From: Deroplatys truncata | Lineage: Eukaryota > Arthropoda > Insecta > Mantodea > Mantidae | Direction of reading: 5' to 3' | DNA: 64,000 nucleotides | NCBI GenBank assembly: GCA_030765065.1 | Contig: CM060988.1 | Span: 201,312,565-201,376,564, forward strand | In this document: piece after piece, positions 32,746 to 43,987 of the stretch | Layout of the letters: each line of letters begins with the position of its first letter | Numbering within the stretch: position 1 is the first letter of the stretch | The notes under the pieces: generated by a model | The model's database searches: none | The model's input: only the letters and a program-made list of their open reading frames with translations | What the model was told of the DNA's origin: nothing | Position numbers and translations under genes: made by a program

Positions 32746-33809
32746 ACTTAAATACCAAGTTTGGTACTTATCCAACTTTTCGTTTTTGAGTTGTGCTGTT
32801 CAAAGACATGCAAACCTTTTCTAAAACAATCTGATATGATACATTCACATGACTTTCTCTACCCTCTATCTTTATTGGTGGGTACACAAACCCTTCTTAC
32901 TATAACTTATATTTCTATCTACTTCATTTTTATCCAAATAAACATTTGCAGAAATGGCTACATTACACATTTCGTTATAGATACAATGAGAACAGCGATA
33001 GTCAAATGTTTAACAACTGGACGATATACGCTTAAAATTCCATACTGTTTCCATGACATCACGAGAAACAATAAATAGTTTTATTAATGCACGCTCTTTA
33101 GCTACTGTAGTCCTTAGCGGCCCATTCTATATTGACCGTGAAATACCAGTAATTTTGCTCAGACGCCTCTATCATCACGCTTGAGGTTCTTTTACGTGCC
33201 GTAAATCTACGACACGGGACCACCGGCTTCACTTCCCTTCCGAAGGAAGCCATGCTAAGGATATTTACGCCCGAAAAAAATCCATCGCCCTCCGCCGGGT
33301 TTGAACCGGCGACCTCGGGAACTAGAGGCTAGCATGTTAAGCATGAAACAACTGAATGTTGAAAGGACTTTAAAAGAGTGTCCAGGTAATGAACAACTCG
33401 AACGTTTAATAACGGATATCTCAGAAACGGCTGATGCTACAAAGAACATGAAATAAATTGTGTTTTAAAGATATCTACATTTTTTTGTGTAGTACGTTTT
33501 TATCTATCCCTTAACGTGTACGAGTTATACAAGATTACACAGGATTCCTTCCGAATAAAAAGCACTTCATAGGCTATTCCCAGAAAATTCAAAATATGCA
33601 TTGTATTTGTCATGTAAATATCTTTAATGTATGGTATTTTAATCAAAATGGTTAGAGCTACTGTTTCGAAAAATCTTCCATATAAAGGGCATTTTGGGGG
33701 TGGAGGGATTTTCTTGAAAATCTTCGTGTCGCATCTTTGTAAGATACTGAATCCAAATAGCAAGTTCGGCATTTATCCGACTTTTCATTTTTTAGTAATG
33801 CTGCTCACA

Positions 33810-33845
<36 letters not shown>

Positions 33846-33945
33846 CCTTTTACTAAAATACTTTTTTTTTGTTATTCCGAGGGCCTGAAAACGTGTATTT
33901 CCGATGAAATCTCGGTATACCATGCTATACCTTCTCTAGCTAGTG
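32746..33945 (-). repeat. Family A copy split by SINE-2
   Basis: Inverse family A sequence at 32746-33070 and 33345-33945, with the SINE at 33071-33344 between a 6-bp duplication (gaaaca). It has 'aacaactggacgatatacgc' and 'ggtatttatccga'-like landmarks and a (CA)n tract at 33811-33842. Confidence 0.82.
33071..33344 (-). mobile_element. SINE-2, tRNA-derived
   Basis: Minus-strand head carries the B-box 'cggttcaaacccg' (33298-33310); the body reads 'ccttcggaagggaagtgaag' and 'cgtagatttacggcacgtaa'; the tail is 'taataaaactattt'. The target duplication gaaaca lies at 33065-33070 and 33345-33350. It is closely related to 59785-60053. Confidence 0.88.
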
Positions 33946-34111
33946 TTTGATCCATCTGCTGAAAAGATAGGTCGTGACCCCAAAGGCTACCTTGGCACTT
34001 TGAAACGTTAACCCTCCACATTTTCAACTGATCTAGAGCATTTTCGAAACTAATGATTTAGCACTCAGCAAAAGTTATATTAAAGGCGGACAACGTTTTC
34101 GTCGTGTGTTC

Positions 34112-34112
<1 letters not shown>

Positions 34113-34179
<67 letters not shown>
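34113..34179. repeat. (CA)n microsatellite
   Basis: About 33 uninterrupted AC units, not inside a recognised family A copy. Confidence 0.97.
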
Positions 34180-34180
<1 letters not shown>

Positions 34181-34311
34181 CCAATGGTTACAGCTTTTAC
34201 CAACATCGCAAGAAAAAAATCTGGAACACATTCTCTCACTTTAAATGAAGCTCCACAACCTGTCGTGAAACGCGGGTCGTATCTCATCACCTTAAAGCGG
34301 AGCAGTCTTAC

Positions 34312-34427
34312 CTGAGATGGGCTGCAATGTCTCCCTGATCGATAAGGTCAACATTCTCGTAGGATGGCGGTGGAGTACAAAGGTCGCTCAACATGCAGTC
34401 CAGGTCACTCGCCAAACTGTTCAACAG
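34312..34427 (-). CDS. Candidate internal coding exon
   Basis: This is the best host-gene candidate in the window. On the minus strand a 116-bp segment lies between an acceptor (gccgttttgtttcag, ending at 34428) and a strong donor (CTCAG|gtaagactg). Only one frame is open, for 38 codons plus two bases (phase 2 exit). It reads 'LLNSLASDLDCMLSDLC', then 'TPPPSYENVD' and 'LIDQGDIAAHL'. The first part looks like an amphipathic LD-type helix (DLDxMLSDL), reminiscent of short helices in adhesion and cytoskeletal adaptors such as those related to lamellipodin or paxillin, but that is only resemblance. Composition is distinctly richer in GC than the flanks. The flanks (33946-34300 and 34428-34560) hold no other exon that I can see. 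An intronic (CA)n tract lies 130 bp downstream. Confidence 0.55.
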
Positions 34428-34994
34428 CTGAAACAAAACGGCCTTAGTGTAACATGTATGATAAACAGGAATCTTTTGTACACAACTGTACAGAAAAATA
34501 AATCTAACACATTCATTCTTAACTTACACAAAACATTCACACCAAAGCTTTTTTTTTTTGCGTTATCTACCGCTTATCTATGATAGAGGAAGTACTATAT
34601 TCGAGATTTCACCGGAAATACACGTTTTGAAGTGCAGCCTCTTACGAGAAAGAAACACGAACTTTAATGCAAACTAACGAATATGACTAAAAGTTATATA
34701 CTTGAGATATTAAATGCTAGTTCACAATAACTGCGAACGGGAACGACAAACTGGGTTCATATTGAATGTTCGTGGTAGAAATTATTGAAGGAGGCCGTGA
34801 ATTACAGCTGCCACTTGAGGTCTCTCTAATCGCAAACGTGAAAAACAAATCAATACAACATACAGCATCAAATTTTAATGTATGCCAATAGGAACAAACA
34901 TACTAGGATGGCGCGTTCGCAAGAGAAATCAGAAATAGTTTTAACGTGTTTTTCTTTTATTCCTTTTTAATGTTTATTGCTGGTTTAACTGCAA

Positions 34995-35661
34995 GAGGTG
35001 ACGGCCAATTTTAAAATAAGAATGTCACTGGTCCGCACGCGCGCATGTGCAGAACATAACTCAAAACCAAAACTCGGTTGGGCACCCAGGCTCAGAGTGT
35101 TCCAAGGATACAACACGAACGTGTTCAAGAAAGTCCCACCCCAAATTAATCTTTGCATGGAAAATTTTTCGAATTTATTCATTTTCTCAAAAATGCTTAT
35201 AACGATTTTAATTAAGAGACTTTCTTCAACTGATTGTCCTCCTCATGTTACTCACACCCCCAAGGACTTACAAGCCAATGCCTTGGATGAGGAGTAACCA
35301 TGGGATATCCAGGGCGGGTGTTCGGCCCAATATATGAACGAAATGAAATGTAGTGATGAAATGGATAATAGGAAAATTCTGGGATCAATTAGCCAATCCA
35401 GCATTGGCCTAACGACCGAAGAAAACTGCGAAAAAAAAACTCTTCGGTAAGACTGGTCGGCCCCGGAGATTTGAACCCGGAACCTCCCGAAGACATTTAT
35501 ATGAGAAATAAAATATATATGTTGAATTTTCTGGGAATATCCTGTGAAGTCCTCTTCATTCTGAATGAATTTTGTATAACTGGTACCGTAAGAGAGAGAC
35601 AAAATCTTACTTCACAAAAATGTAGATTTCATTAAAACATACAATTTATGTCAAACATTTT
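34995..35661 (+). repeat. Family A copy split by a SINE
   Basis: Plus copy with no start; 'tttctcaaaaatgcttataa' (near 35190) continues at 35500 as 'aatatatatgttgaattttc' after a SINE. It is followed immediately by the head of another copy at 35662. A short 5' scrap (34565-34640, 'cgagatttcaccggaaatac') lies upstream. Confidence 0.75.
35216..35496 (-). mobile_element. SINE (tRNA-derived) inside family A
   Basis: Minus-strand head with B-box 'gggttcaaatctc' (35471-35483) and body 'cgcagttttcttcggtcgtt', then 'ccatggttactcctcatcc'. It resembles the 50.9 and 60.7 kb SINEs in its central part. Ends are approximate. Confidence 0.7.
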
Positions 35662-35767
35662 TACTTTCTCTACTACGTATAGTAAGTAGGGGAAGTATTG
35701 TATTCCACCCAAAAATTCGATACCAAGATTTCACAGGAAATACATGTTTTGAGACCCCCTGAATAAA
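35662..35767 (+). repeat. Family A head fragment before the palindrome
   Basis: The first ~105 bp of family A (tactttctctactacgtata .. gagaccccctgaat) in plus orientation, followed not by the rest of the element but by an inverted copy. Confidence 0.88.
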
Positions 35768-37366
35768 AAAAAATTCTGATGTGTTACACTCACATGACTT
35801 TCTCCACTCTTGTACAAACTATTTTTACAAACGCTTATTCTCCATATGCTTCATGTTAATCGAGATGTTAATCTTATTGCTAATTTTCTTGTAGATACAA
35901 GGAAAATATGGTAGGTTATAAGCGATAGTCAAATATTTTAAGAGGTGGTTGCTATGTGGAGTATTCCATTCTCTTTGCATTACCAGGACAAAAAAAAATG
36001 AATAACGAATTTGTGAAAAAGTATAAGTATTGGAAAATTTAAGGGGATAACAAGCAATATCTCGAAAATGGTTCACTCAACAAAAAAATGTATATGACAT
36101 AAATTGTGTATTTTAACGCGATCTACATTTTTTGTGTAGTAAAATTTTGTCTATCTCTTATGGTTTACCAGTTATGCAAAAGTCGTTCACAATGAAGAAT
36201 ACTTTTGGAGACATTCCCAGAAAATTCGAGATATACATTTCATTTGTCATGAAAATATCTTATATGACATCTTATACATATGATATTTTAATCATAAATC
36301 GTTAGAGCCATTTTTGAGAAAATTAAAATTTTCGAAAAATGTTCCATGTAAAGGGTAATCTGGGGTGGGGGGATTTTCTTGAAAACCTTCGTGTCGCATC
36401 TCTGGAACATACTGAACCTAAATACCAAGTTTGGTGTTTATCCGACTGTTCGTTTTTGAGTTATGCTGTTCACAGACACACGCATGGACATGTTTCCAAA
36501 AATGCTTTTTTACTTTCTCTACTACGTATAGTAAGTAGGGGAAGTATTGCATTCCACCCAAAAATTCGATACCGAGATTTCACTGGAAATACATGTTTTG
36601 AGACCCACTGAATCCACATGTCCGTGTGTGTGTCTGTGTGTGTGTGTGTCTGTGTGTCTGTGAACAGCATAACTCAAAAACGAACAGTCGGATAAACACC
36701 AAACTTGGTATTTAGGTTCAGTATGTTCCAGAGATGCGACACGAAGGTTTTCAAGAAAATCCCCCCACCCCAGATTACCCTTTACATGGAACATTTTTCG
36801 AAAATTTTAATTTTCTCAAAAATGGCTCTAACGATTTATGATTAAAATATCATATGTATAAGATGTCATATAAGATATTTTCATGACAAATGAAATGTAT
36901 ATCTCGAATTTTCTGGGAATGTCTCCAAAAGTATTCTTCATTGTGAACGACTTTTGCATAACTGGTAAACCATAAGAGATAGACAAAATTTTACTACACA
37001 AAAAATGTAGATCGCGTTAAAATACACAATTTATGTCATATACATTTTTTTGTTGAGTGAACCATTTTCGAGATATTGCTTGTTATCCCCTTAAATTTTC
37101 CAATACTTATACTTTTTCACAAATTCGTTATTCATTTTTTTTTGTCCTGGTAATGCAAAGAGAATGGAATACTCCACATAGCAACCACCTCTTAAAATAT
37201 TTGACTATCGCTTATAACCTACCATATTTCCCTTGTATCTACAAGAAAATTAGCAATAAGATTAACATCTCGATTAACATGAAGCATATGGAGAATAAGC
37301 GTTTGTAAAAATAGTTTGTACAAGAGTGGAGAAAGTCATGTGAGTGTAACACATCAGAATTTTTTT
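35768..37366. repeat. 1.6-kb near-perfect palindrome made of two family A copies
   Basis: Left arm 35768-36481 and right arm 36652-37366 mirror each other about position 36566.5. Wherever I compared them base by base they were identical: both termini, the segment around 36240-36300, and the whole 36340-36440 block. The right arm belongs to a complete plus copy starting at 36511; the left arm is an inverse copy lacking its first ~105 bp. The spacer holds the second copy's head and a (GT)n expansion. No indel separates the arms. Confidence 0.93.
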
Positions 37367-37394
37367 ATTTCATTTGTTTATTCATGTACACTCC

Positions 37395-39151
37395 GCCTTC
37401 AACTACAATGGTCACATCGGCGGTACCTCTGGATCCGCAGTGGTGAGCCTCTAACAGACCGTAAGCCCCTAAAGCTAGACCTTGAGTGCGTACCGGACGC
37501 GTCGGCAGGTGGTGGATAGCCGCGGTTGTCTACCGACACGCTGAGTCAGGCCTGTCCCTGAATAACAAATAAGACCGTAAAGCAACTCCCCAACCCTAGG
37601 GTGTTAAGCGATCTAAAAGGGTGCATGGCACATGCAAAGACGTGTCGCTAACGGAGCCTCTGAGATGCTTGACGAACTCTGAAGAGTATACAGTCTTACC
37701 CAGACATCCAGGGCTCTGTCTGGGCGGACCTAGCAAATCGTGGGTACTATAGAGACCCAAGTTCCAATTAACCGGAGAGCTCCTTATTAGGGGACCCTGA
37801 GAGCACTAAAAGTTGAGACGTCTGGGCAATCGAAAAAGGTCTATTTCCCCTATGACTCCGATGAACCACCACCTTTACAGAAGCTGGAAGTGCTTGTGAT
37901 TTATTGCAAGCATAGGAACCTCAACCTGTTATTGGCTGTGACTCCAAAACCCACTATAGCGTTTGGGGCATCACGGACATCAATGGTACACGAGAGAAGT
38001 TGCTCGAGTATCCGAGTTCTACAGATTTCGAGATTGCAAACCAAGGGGATGTTCCAACCTTTGTTTATCATCAAAGGGAGGGGCTTCTAGACTTGTTACT
38101 TGGGATACTAGACGATATTAAGGACTGGAGGGAACCATCCATGTTCGACCAGAGGCATACACGCTTCGGTCTGGAGGGAAAAGCAAAGGATTATCTGTAC
38201 AGGAACCCTAGGAGGACCAATTGGGACTTCTTTCAGAACGGATCTGGAAGGCGGGCTAAAGAATGTACCCCAAATCAAGCTAAGAAATGCGAAGTACCTG
38301 GCGGGGAACAACGGGTTCTTTGCGAACACTCTGGTGTCCTCCTATGAAAGAAACTGTCCCCTCATAAACAAGGTTCGGGCTTAAGATAAACTCAGATGGA
38401 CTTCTTTTTTAAGGTCCATCAGGAAAAAAAAAACTATACAATGCCTATAGCGCCAGGTAACTTGGAACTCCTACGAGTCCCAAAGAATTTAAATTAAAGA
38501 GGAGACTCAGAGGAATCTTGAAGACTCTTCTATGATAATGTACAAAAGCACTCGAGCGCCGCTCGCCTGCAGAAATTGGTCTCCTGAGGTAGAGCCAGGT
38601 TCGCCTCAATAGAGGATCCCTCCGGTACAGTCGGAGAAGCAGGCTCAGGCTATTGCTTGAGACCCACTTCCGGGAGGCTTGCATTACAAATCAAGAACCA
38701 AACTCGGTTAGACCTTCGCGGGAAGGCTGGGCAGTGACCACCGAGTTTATTGCTTTTAAAATCTTATATGGGTCATTTACACTCTTGAGCCCTATAAAAG
38801 CGCGTATGTGAATGGGGTCTTTCCGGATCTTGTTCAGAAAGGCTGGGAGATCGTTTCATCCCACTTAGTGAGAATATTCAACGTCCGTCTGGCTATGAGA
38901 CATGTTTTTCGCCTCTAGAGGCAACCTAAGCCGGGTAGGCAATCCTAACGCACGCCTAGAGATTTTCCTCCTATCAGTCTAACATCCTTTCTGTTAAAGG
39001 CTCTGGAAATACTGGTAGATAGATTTCTGAGGGATGGTGTACTGCTGGACAGTCATCAGTATGCCTTTTGGCCGGGTAAATCTACAGATACGGCGTTCCA
39101 TCAGCTTGTGGTGAGGCTCTGGAGAACTCGCCATGGACATTGAAGGTGCCT

Positions 39152-39227
<76 letters not shown>

Positions 39228-41060
39228 GACTTTAGACACCATGCGGAAATGCCTGGAGAGTAGCGGAATCAGTCCGGTTGTAACGGACTCGGTCGGCAGA
39301 CTATGGCTACCTTGGGGAGTGTGTCAGCGACGGCAACAGTGCCCCGAGGCCGCTCACAAGGGGCAGTTTTGTCACCTACCTTGTGATGTCCATTGGTGGC
39401 TGTACTGCTGGACAGAGTTTACAAGGTAGAAATTCATTCTCAAGGTATACTGATGACATATGCCTTGTAGCAAGTGCACTTGCAGGGCTACCTATAGCCT
39501 CTAGAGGAATGGTGTAGAGAAACGGACTTGGCTGTTCACCTGGACAAGAGTGAAATAATGATCTTCACGAGGAGGAGGCTGTCAAGTTGGGCAGAACCTC
39601 AACTGTTTGGGAAGAAGTTGATGCTGGCCTGAGCTGGAAAACGCACGCTGATCATGAAGTTAATAAGGCATTCGTCGATGATCTATAGGACTGAAGTGGA
39701 GCCTGAGACCCAAGGTGGCCAAATGACTATACACCTGGGTTATAAGAACGTAAATAACTTATGCGGCACTGGTTTGGTAGCCTGCCTCTCAGGTTAAGGG
39801 AGTGGCTGCTGGGTTGGATTAGTTGCAAAGATTGGCATGTATGATGATAACAGGGGCGGTGCGCACGACACCTCAGTCTGCCTTAGAGACGTTGGTGAGC
39901 CTTCCTACCTCTGCGCTTGTTTGTGAAGGAGGTAGCTAGGATGAGTGCGCACCGCCTCTGAACTGTAGGGAGTGGTGTTTCAAGTTGTCCCAAAAAGGGC
40001 ACTAAACTTTCTGGATTGCAGGAGAAGTGTCCTATAACCCAGATGACTGGGAATTTGATGGGGACTAGGCATAACCTAAGTCCATCCTGTGGTGTGGTAA
40101 TACCTTCCAGGGAGGAGTGGGACCCAGAGACCGGGTCTCTCCAGAAGGCAAGGGGCAGGACGTGGCTCCCGGACGGTCCCCGCCTCACGGGCAATACGGG
40201 GGTGGGGTATATGGCCCTGGAATTAGGCTTGTCATTTCCAGGCTGAGATCTATGGAATCTTAGCCTGTGCTGTGCTTATTTAAACTATGCTATGCGGACG
40301 AGTGGATGTATACATCTGCTCGGATAGTATGGCAGCTTTGAAACACCTTAGGGCGGTTAAACTCACAACCAGACTGGTGTGGCGATGCCAGAGGATGTTG
40401 GATAGACTGCCCGGTTACACTTCTTTGGGATCCGGGGCATGCTGGTATCAGAGGAAATGAGATGGGACACTCTTGCGAGGAGGGACTTGAGGCATTTTGC
40501 GGAGTGTCTGCTAGTAATGTCAAGTATGAGATAATCCAACTTACAGTGGGGGTTCATCTTGAGATATGGAGTAGGCAAACCACTGCCAGGCAGGCCCATG
40601 ATCTAATATAGGGAAAGTCAATTTCTCCTGAATTTGACCAGTTAAGTTCAGAGGGGTTATGGGCTATCTTACGGGCCACAATACTCTCCGCAGACATAAT
40701 GGGCCTCACACAAGATCCTTTAAGTAGGAAATGTGCGAGGGAATTTGAAACCTTACAGCATATACCTAATATGCGAATGCGAAGGCTTCGCTGTGCATAT
40801 GTATGTATGCTTAGGGTCCTTCTGTTTGGTACCTGGGGAGATAAGAAGGGCAAACACTGACTGGCTGCTGCCAGGCTAAGTTTTAGCCTGAGTGAATTAC
40901 CTGCCTACCCACCCTCGACACGGTTTTACCGCAGGAAGACTATTATAAGGAATGATGGTTTAGGATGACGGTTTTGTTTTTAGATTGTGTAGAAAGAAGG
41001 GAGGTAGCGTATAGCTCCTCAACAGCTGCCTGTTAGGGTGCGGCAATCCTTCTGCACCCT
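37395..41060 (+). pseudogene. Decayed non-LTR retrotransposon (LINE), LOA/I-like
   Basis: Domains in order on the plus strand, in broken frames. An apurinic-type endonuclease is seen near 37890-38230 ('GCDSKTHYSVWGITDING' and 'RNPRRTNWDFF'). Reverse transcriptase spans about 38950-39700 ('RPISLTSFLLKALE'-like, 'HQYAF', 'MDIEGAF', 'YTDDICLVA', 'GLSWKTHADHEVNKA'). An RNase H core lies near 40290-40480 ('ICSDSMAALKHLRAVKL' with a diverged GHAGI region). The combination of endonuclease, DIEGAF-type reverse transcriptase and RNase H points to the LOA/I group rather than R1. Many stops, frameshifts and deletions, plus an (AAT)n tract in the polymerase domain, make it dead. The 5' part from 37395 is GC-richer non-coding sequence. 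Ends are approximate. Confidence 0.8.
39153..39226. repeat. (AAT)n microsatellite inside the LINE polymerase domain
   Basis: About 24 AAT units directly after the codons for DIEGAFN. In frame it reads poly-Asn, on the other strand poly-Leu; both are artefacts of the repeat. Confidence 0.97.
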
Positions 41061-41099
41061 GATGTATGTGCATCTATATTTTGTCAATTTTCTTTAGTT

Positions 41100-41600
41100 G
41101 ATTGGGGTTAATTTTGAGACCAATCATCTCTTGGATGGGATTACAATGGAGGTCAGCTTTTGCTGCTGTTGGTGTTTCTCCTCGGTTATCGGATGTGCCC
41201 GCATGCCATGCGGGGAACCCGATGACGCCGAAGACGTTCTAGGGTTGTAATCCCATCCAAGAGATCTGACCAGGATGCTCTGATGATTTGGTAAACTTGC
41301 GCAGAACTTTGTAGCCCGGCAGCTAATTTCATCTTCCACATATGGAAGCGATGAGGCTTCATGCAGTAGTCTCGCGGGGAAGGAGCGGCCGACAGAGAAG
41401 ATGGACCGGAGTCCCCTATTCTGCGCCCATTGTAGACAGCAGCCAGCTGTCTGCGGCCATACCCCAGACCTCGCAGGCATACAGCATAAGGGGGATTATC
41501 AGGCTCGGAAAAGGTGTAGCTTTAAACGAACAGGCGTCCCAGATCTCAGCATCGGGCCGAGACATCATGGATGTGCTCACGAAAAGTTAGACCCTTATCC
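41100..41600 (-). pseudogene. LINE reverse-transcriptase C-terminal fragment
   Basis: The minus strand 41480-41124 is open for 118 codons. It includes 'LPYVEDEISCRATKFCASL' followed by 'NHQSILVRSLGWD', the pattern typical of the C-terminal end of Jockey/I-type LINE proteins. Upstream, in another frame, 'MLYACEVWG' recalls the region after the polymerase. It is opposite in orientation to the LINE before it. A 21-bp perfect inverted repeat (41126-41146 and 41245-41265) lies in its tail. Confidence 0.6.
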
Positions 41601-41769
41601 AACTAGACATCAATGCTAAAATATGAGGCCTGTGTGCATGGCCTCTTTAAGAAGCCACTCAGTTACCGCCATCACCATTTTCACCTTTGGAACATACTGC
41701 CTCGGCAATGGTGTTAACTCGTATACTGTTGTCATTGGATTTCTAGTTTCGGTTTGGGTTGTAAACATT

Positions 41770-41898
41770 AGATCATACACATTCATACTTTAGACTCTGG
41801 GAAGGTTAGAGAATAACCTGGCTACAGAAAATCTCACACCCCCTGCCGGAAATCGAACCCAGGACCCCTCGCAGGTGCTCTACCGAATGAGGTACGAC
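41770..41898 (-). mobile_element. Short tRNA-derived SINE fragment
   Basis: The minus strand reads 'cattcggtagagcacctgcg' (A-box-like) and 'gggttcgatttccggc' (B-box), then a short body. The stem pairing is too poor for a tRNA gene. Confidence 0.6.
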
Positions 41899-42509
41899 CT
41901 TTGTTATTTCTTTTCATGGAATCTCAAAGTCATCACATAGCGACCCGCTTTTCAAAAATCTGACTGTCGGTTTAGCCTACTATATCCTTCTCCATGAGAA
42001 TGCAACACAGATTATTTTTTACTTGCACTGTGCAGTAATAGGCGAGTTGATGTTTTCAAAACTGGTAATAAAACGGTTTGTGGTTATGATCAGAGGTTTA
42101 CAGAAAACGTTTCACACGCGAATGGACAACATGATATTATGTAAATTTAAATAAGTAGGAAAGAGAGTCAGTTAATGGAAGATCCCTGGGGATGATGTAT
42201 GGTTGGTTAATCCCCCTTTGTGTGTGGGGGGTGACCAGCGTTTGATGTTCCGCTCCATTTGTGCACGAGTACAATCTGGCTTTGTCTTGTCAGGTAAACT
42301 CCCCCAAAAAATGTCTGGGTGCATTTTGAAATTAATGCCAATATAAGCCCTCGGGCTTCGAACTTCAGCTCTCCATAAGGGAAGAGGTATTTACTACTTA
42401 AGTATCACAATTTTTAACTTCTAAACCACGAGCATGCTATTTAAATATAGCTCATCATTACATCCTGGAAATAGTTAATGCATCGAAATATTTTTTGGAC
42501 AATAGTTTT
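41899..42509. other. Family A scrap, then no gene seen
   Basis: 'gtcatcacatagcgacccgc' (41930-41950) is a plus family A 3' scrap. The remainder to 42509 shows no frames or repeats I can name. Confidence 0.4.
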
Positions 42510-43355
42510 TTAATTTCTCTGCCATGTTACTTAGTAGGCTTTCTATCTAAAACATTGTATGCCGAGATTTCACGGGAAGCACATGTTTTGAGGGCGTCTG
42601 AATCCAAAAAAGGGCATTTTTAGAAAAAGACCCGTGTGTGTATCTGTGAACAGCAAAAATAAAAAAAATAAAAAAACGAAAAGTCCGATAAATACCAAAC
42701 TTCGTATTTAAGTTCACAATCTTCCAAAAATGCGATACAAATATTTTCAAGAAAACCCCCATCACAAACCCCCCTTTACATGGAACATTTTTCGCCATTT
42801 TTCATTTTTTAAAAAATGGCTCCAACGATTTTGATTAAAATACCGTACATTAAAGATATTTACATAATAAATAAAATGTTTATCTTTAATTTTCGGGGAA
42901 CAGCCTGTGAAGTCCTTTTCATTCGGAAGGAATTTTGCAAAACTTTGCATAACTGGTAAACGTTAAGCGATACACGAAAACGTACCACACAAAAAGATGT
43001 AATCTCTTAAAACTCACAATTTATTTAAAATAACTTTTTTTGTAGGGTAAGCCATTTCTAAGATATCCGTTATTATTGGTTCGAATTGTTCAATACTTAG
43101 CCATTCTTTTAAAGTCCTGTCGATTTTCAGTTGTTTCTCGCGTTGTCATGGAAACACTGTACGGAATTTTAAAGCCAGCATATAGCACCCGGTTCCAAAA
43201 CATTCGACTATCGCTGTTTCCTTTGTAGATATCTTTAACGAAATGCAGTTATTTCCGGTAAGGTTTATTTCGATTAAAATAAACTTTCGTAAGAGTAATT
43301 TGTATATCTATCCACTAATAAGCGAAGAAATTCATGTGAATGCAACACATCATTT
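42510..43355 (+). repeat. Family A copy
   Basis: Plus copy with a diverged start (taatttctctgccatgttac), 'ccgagatttcacgggaagca', 'ggaacatttttcgccatttt', and the end 'gaaattcatgtgaatgcaac'. Confidence 0.8.
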
Positions 43356-43985
43356 TAATGTGAAGAATGAAAACAGTGCGCCACTGCGTGTGACGATACG
43401 GTGGCAATGAAAACTGCACTGTGCATGCATAAACACAGTAAGCAAACTGCACATTGATTTCCAATGTAAATGCACGTGATAATGCTTATATGCGCATGCG
43501 CAATCACAACGTGCAGCATGGTTAACATTGATTGCTGCCTCCACACCGTGCAGTGGCGTACTGGACACAGTGTGCGTTTTCTTCACGTCCGAATGAAGTG
43601 CATTTGCGTGGTCGATATGGTGTAGTAAAACTGCAGTTCGCGAGCCACACACGGCTCGTTGGCGTATAACGTGGGTTTAGCAAAAATCAGTCACTCAGAA
43701 TAATCTGCTACGGCGGAAGCGTAACTGCAAACCCAGCCTCCTCCACTCTTCCCTGTTCTCTGCCTTCGTCTTTGTCTCTAGGAATTGAGCGCTTAACTTT
43801 GAATATCATTTGATTTGAAATTAAGCAAAACGGTTACATGAGGAAATAGTATTCAAATGTTTATTCGTAACAAGTTCTCGCTATGGGCAGGGAGGGGAGG
43901 AGAAAAAATCGTATACTTTCAAGCGTGCCTGTTGGATGACGCTTAGCAGCATGGAATATATCGAAAATGGCTAACACTACTTAAA
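43356..43985. other. No gene seen
   Basis: Mixed sequence with repeated TGCA-rich words (gcactgtgcatgcat, tgcgcatgcgcaatc). A long pyrimidine tract ending in ctag (43738-43779) looks like a splice acceptor, but the following sequence closes quickly in all frames. Confidence 0.4.
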
Positions 43986-43987
43986 TA

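Noticed and set aside
34075-34315. Cys-Val-rich and Thr-His-rich frames over the (CA)n tract
   Set aside because: They are microsatellite artefacts.
35825-37308. Identical 83-codon frames on opposite strands
   Set aside because: They are the same family A DNA in the two palindrome arms. The sequence is AT-rich, without protein motifs, and other family A copies do not keep the frame.
38994-39429. Poly-Asn and poly-Leu proteins
   Set aside because: They are translations of the (AAT)n microsatellite in both directions.
43736-43800. Exon after a very strong polypyrimidine acceptor
   Set aside because: All frames after the AG close within about ten codons and no donor follows.
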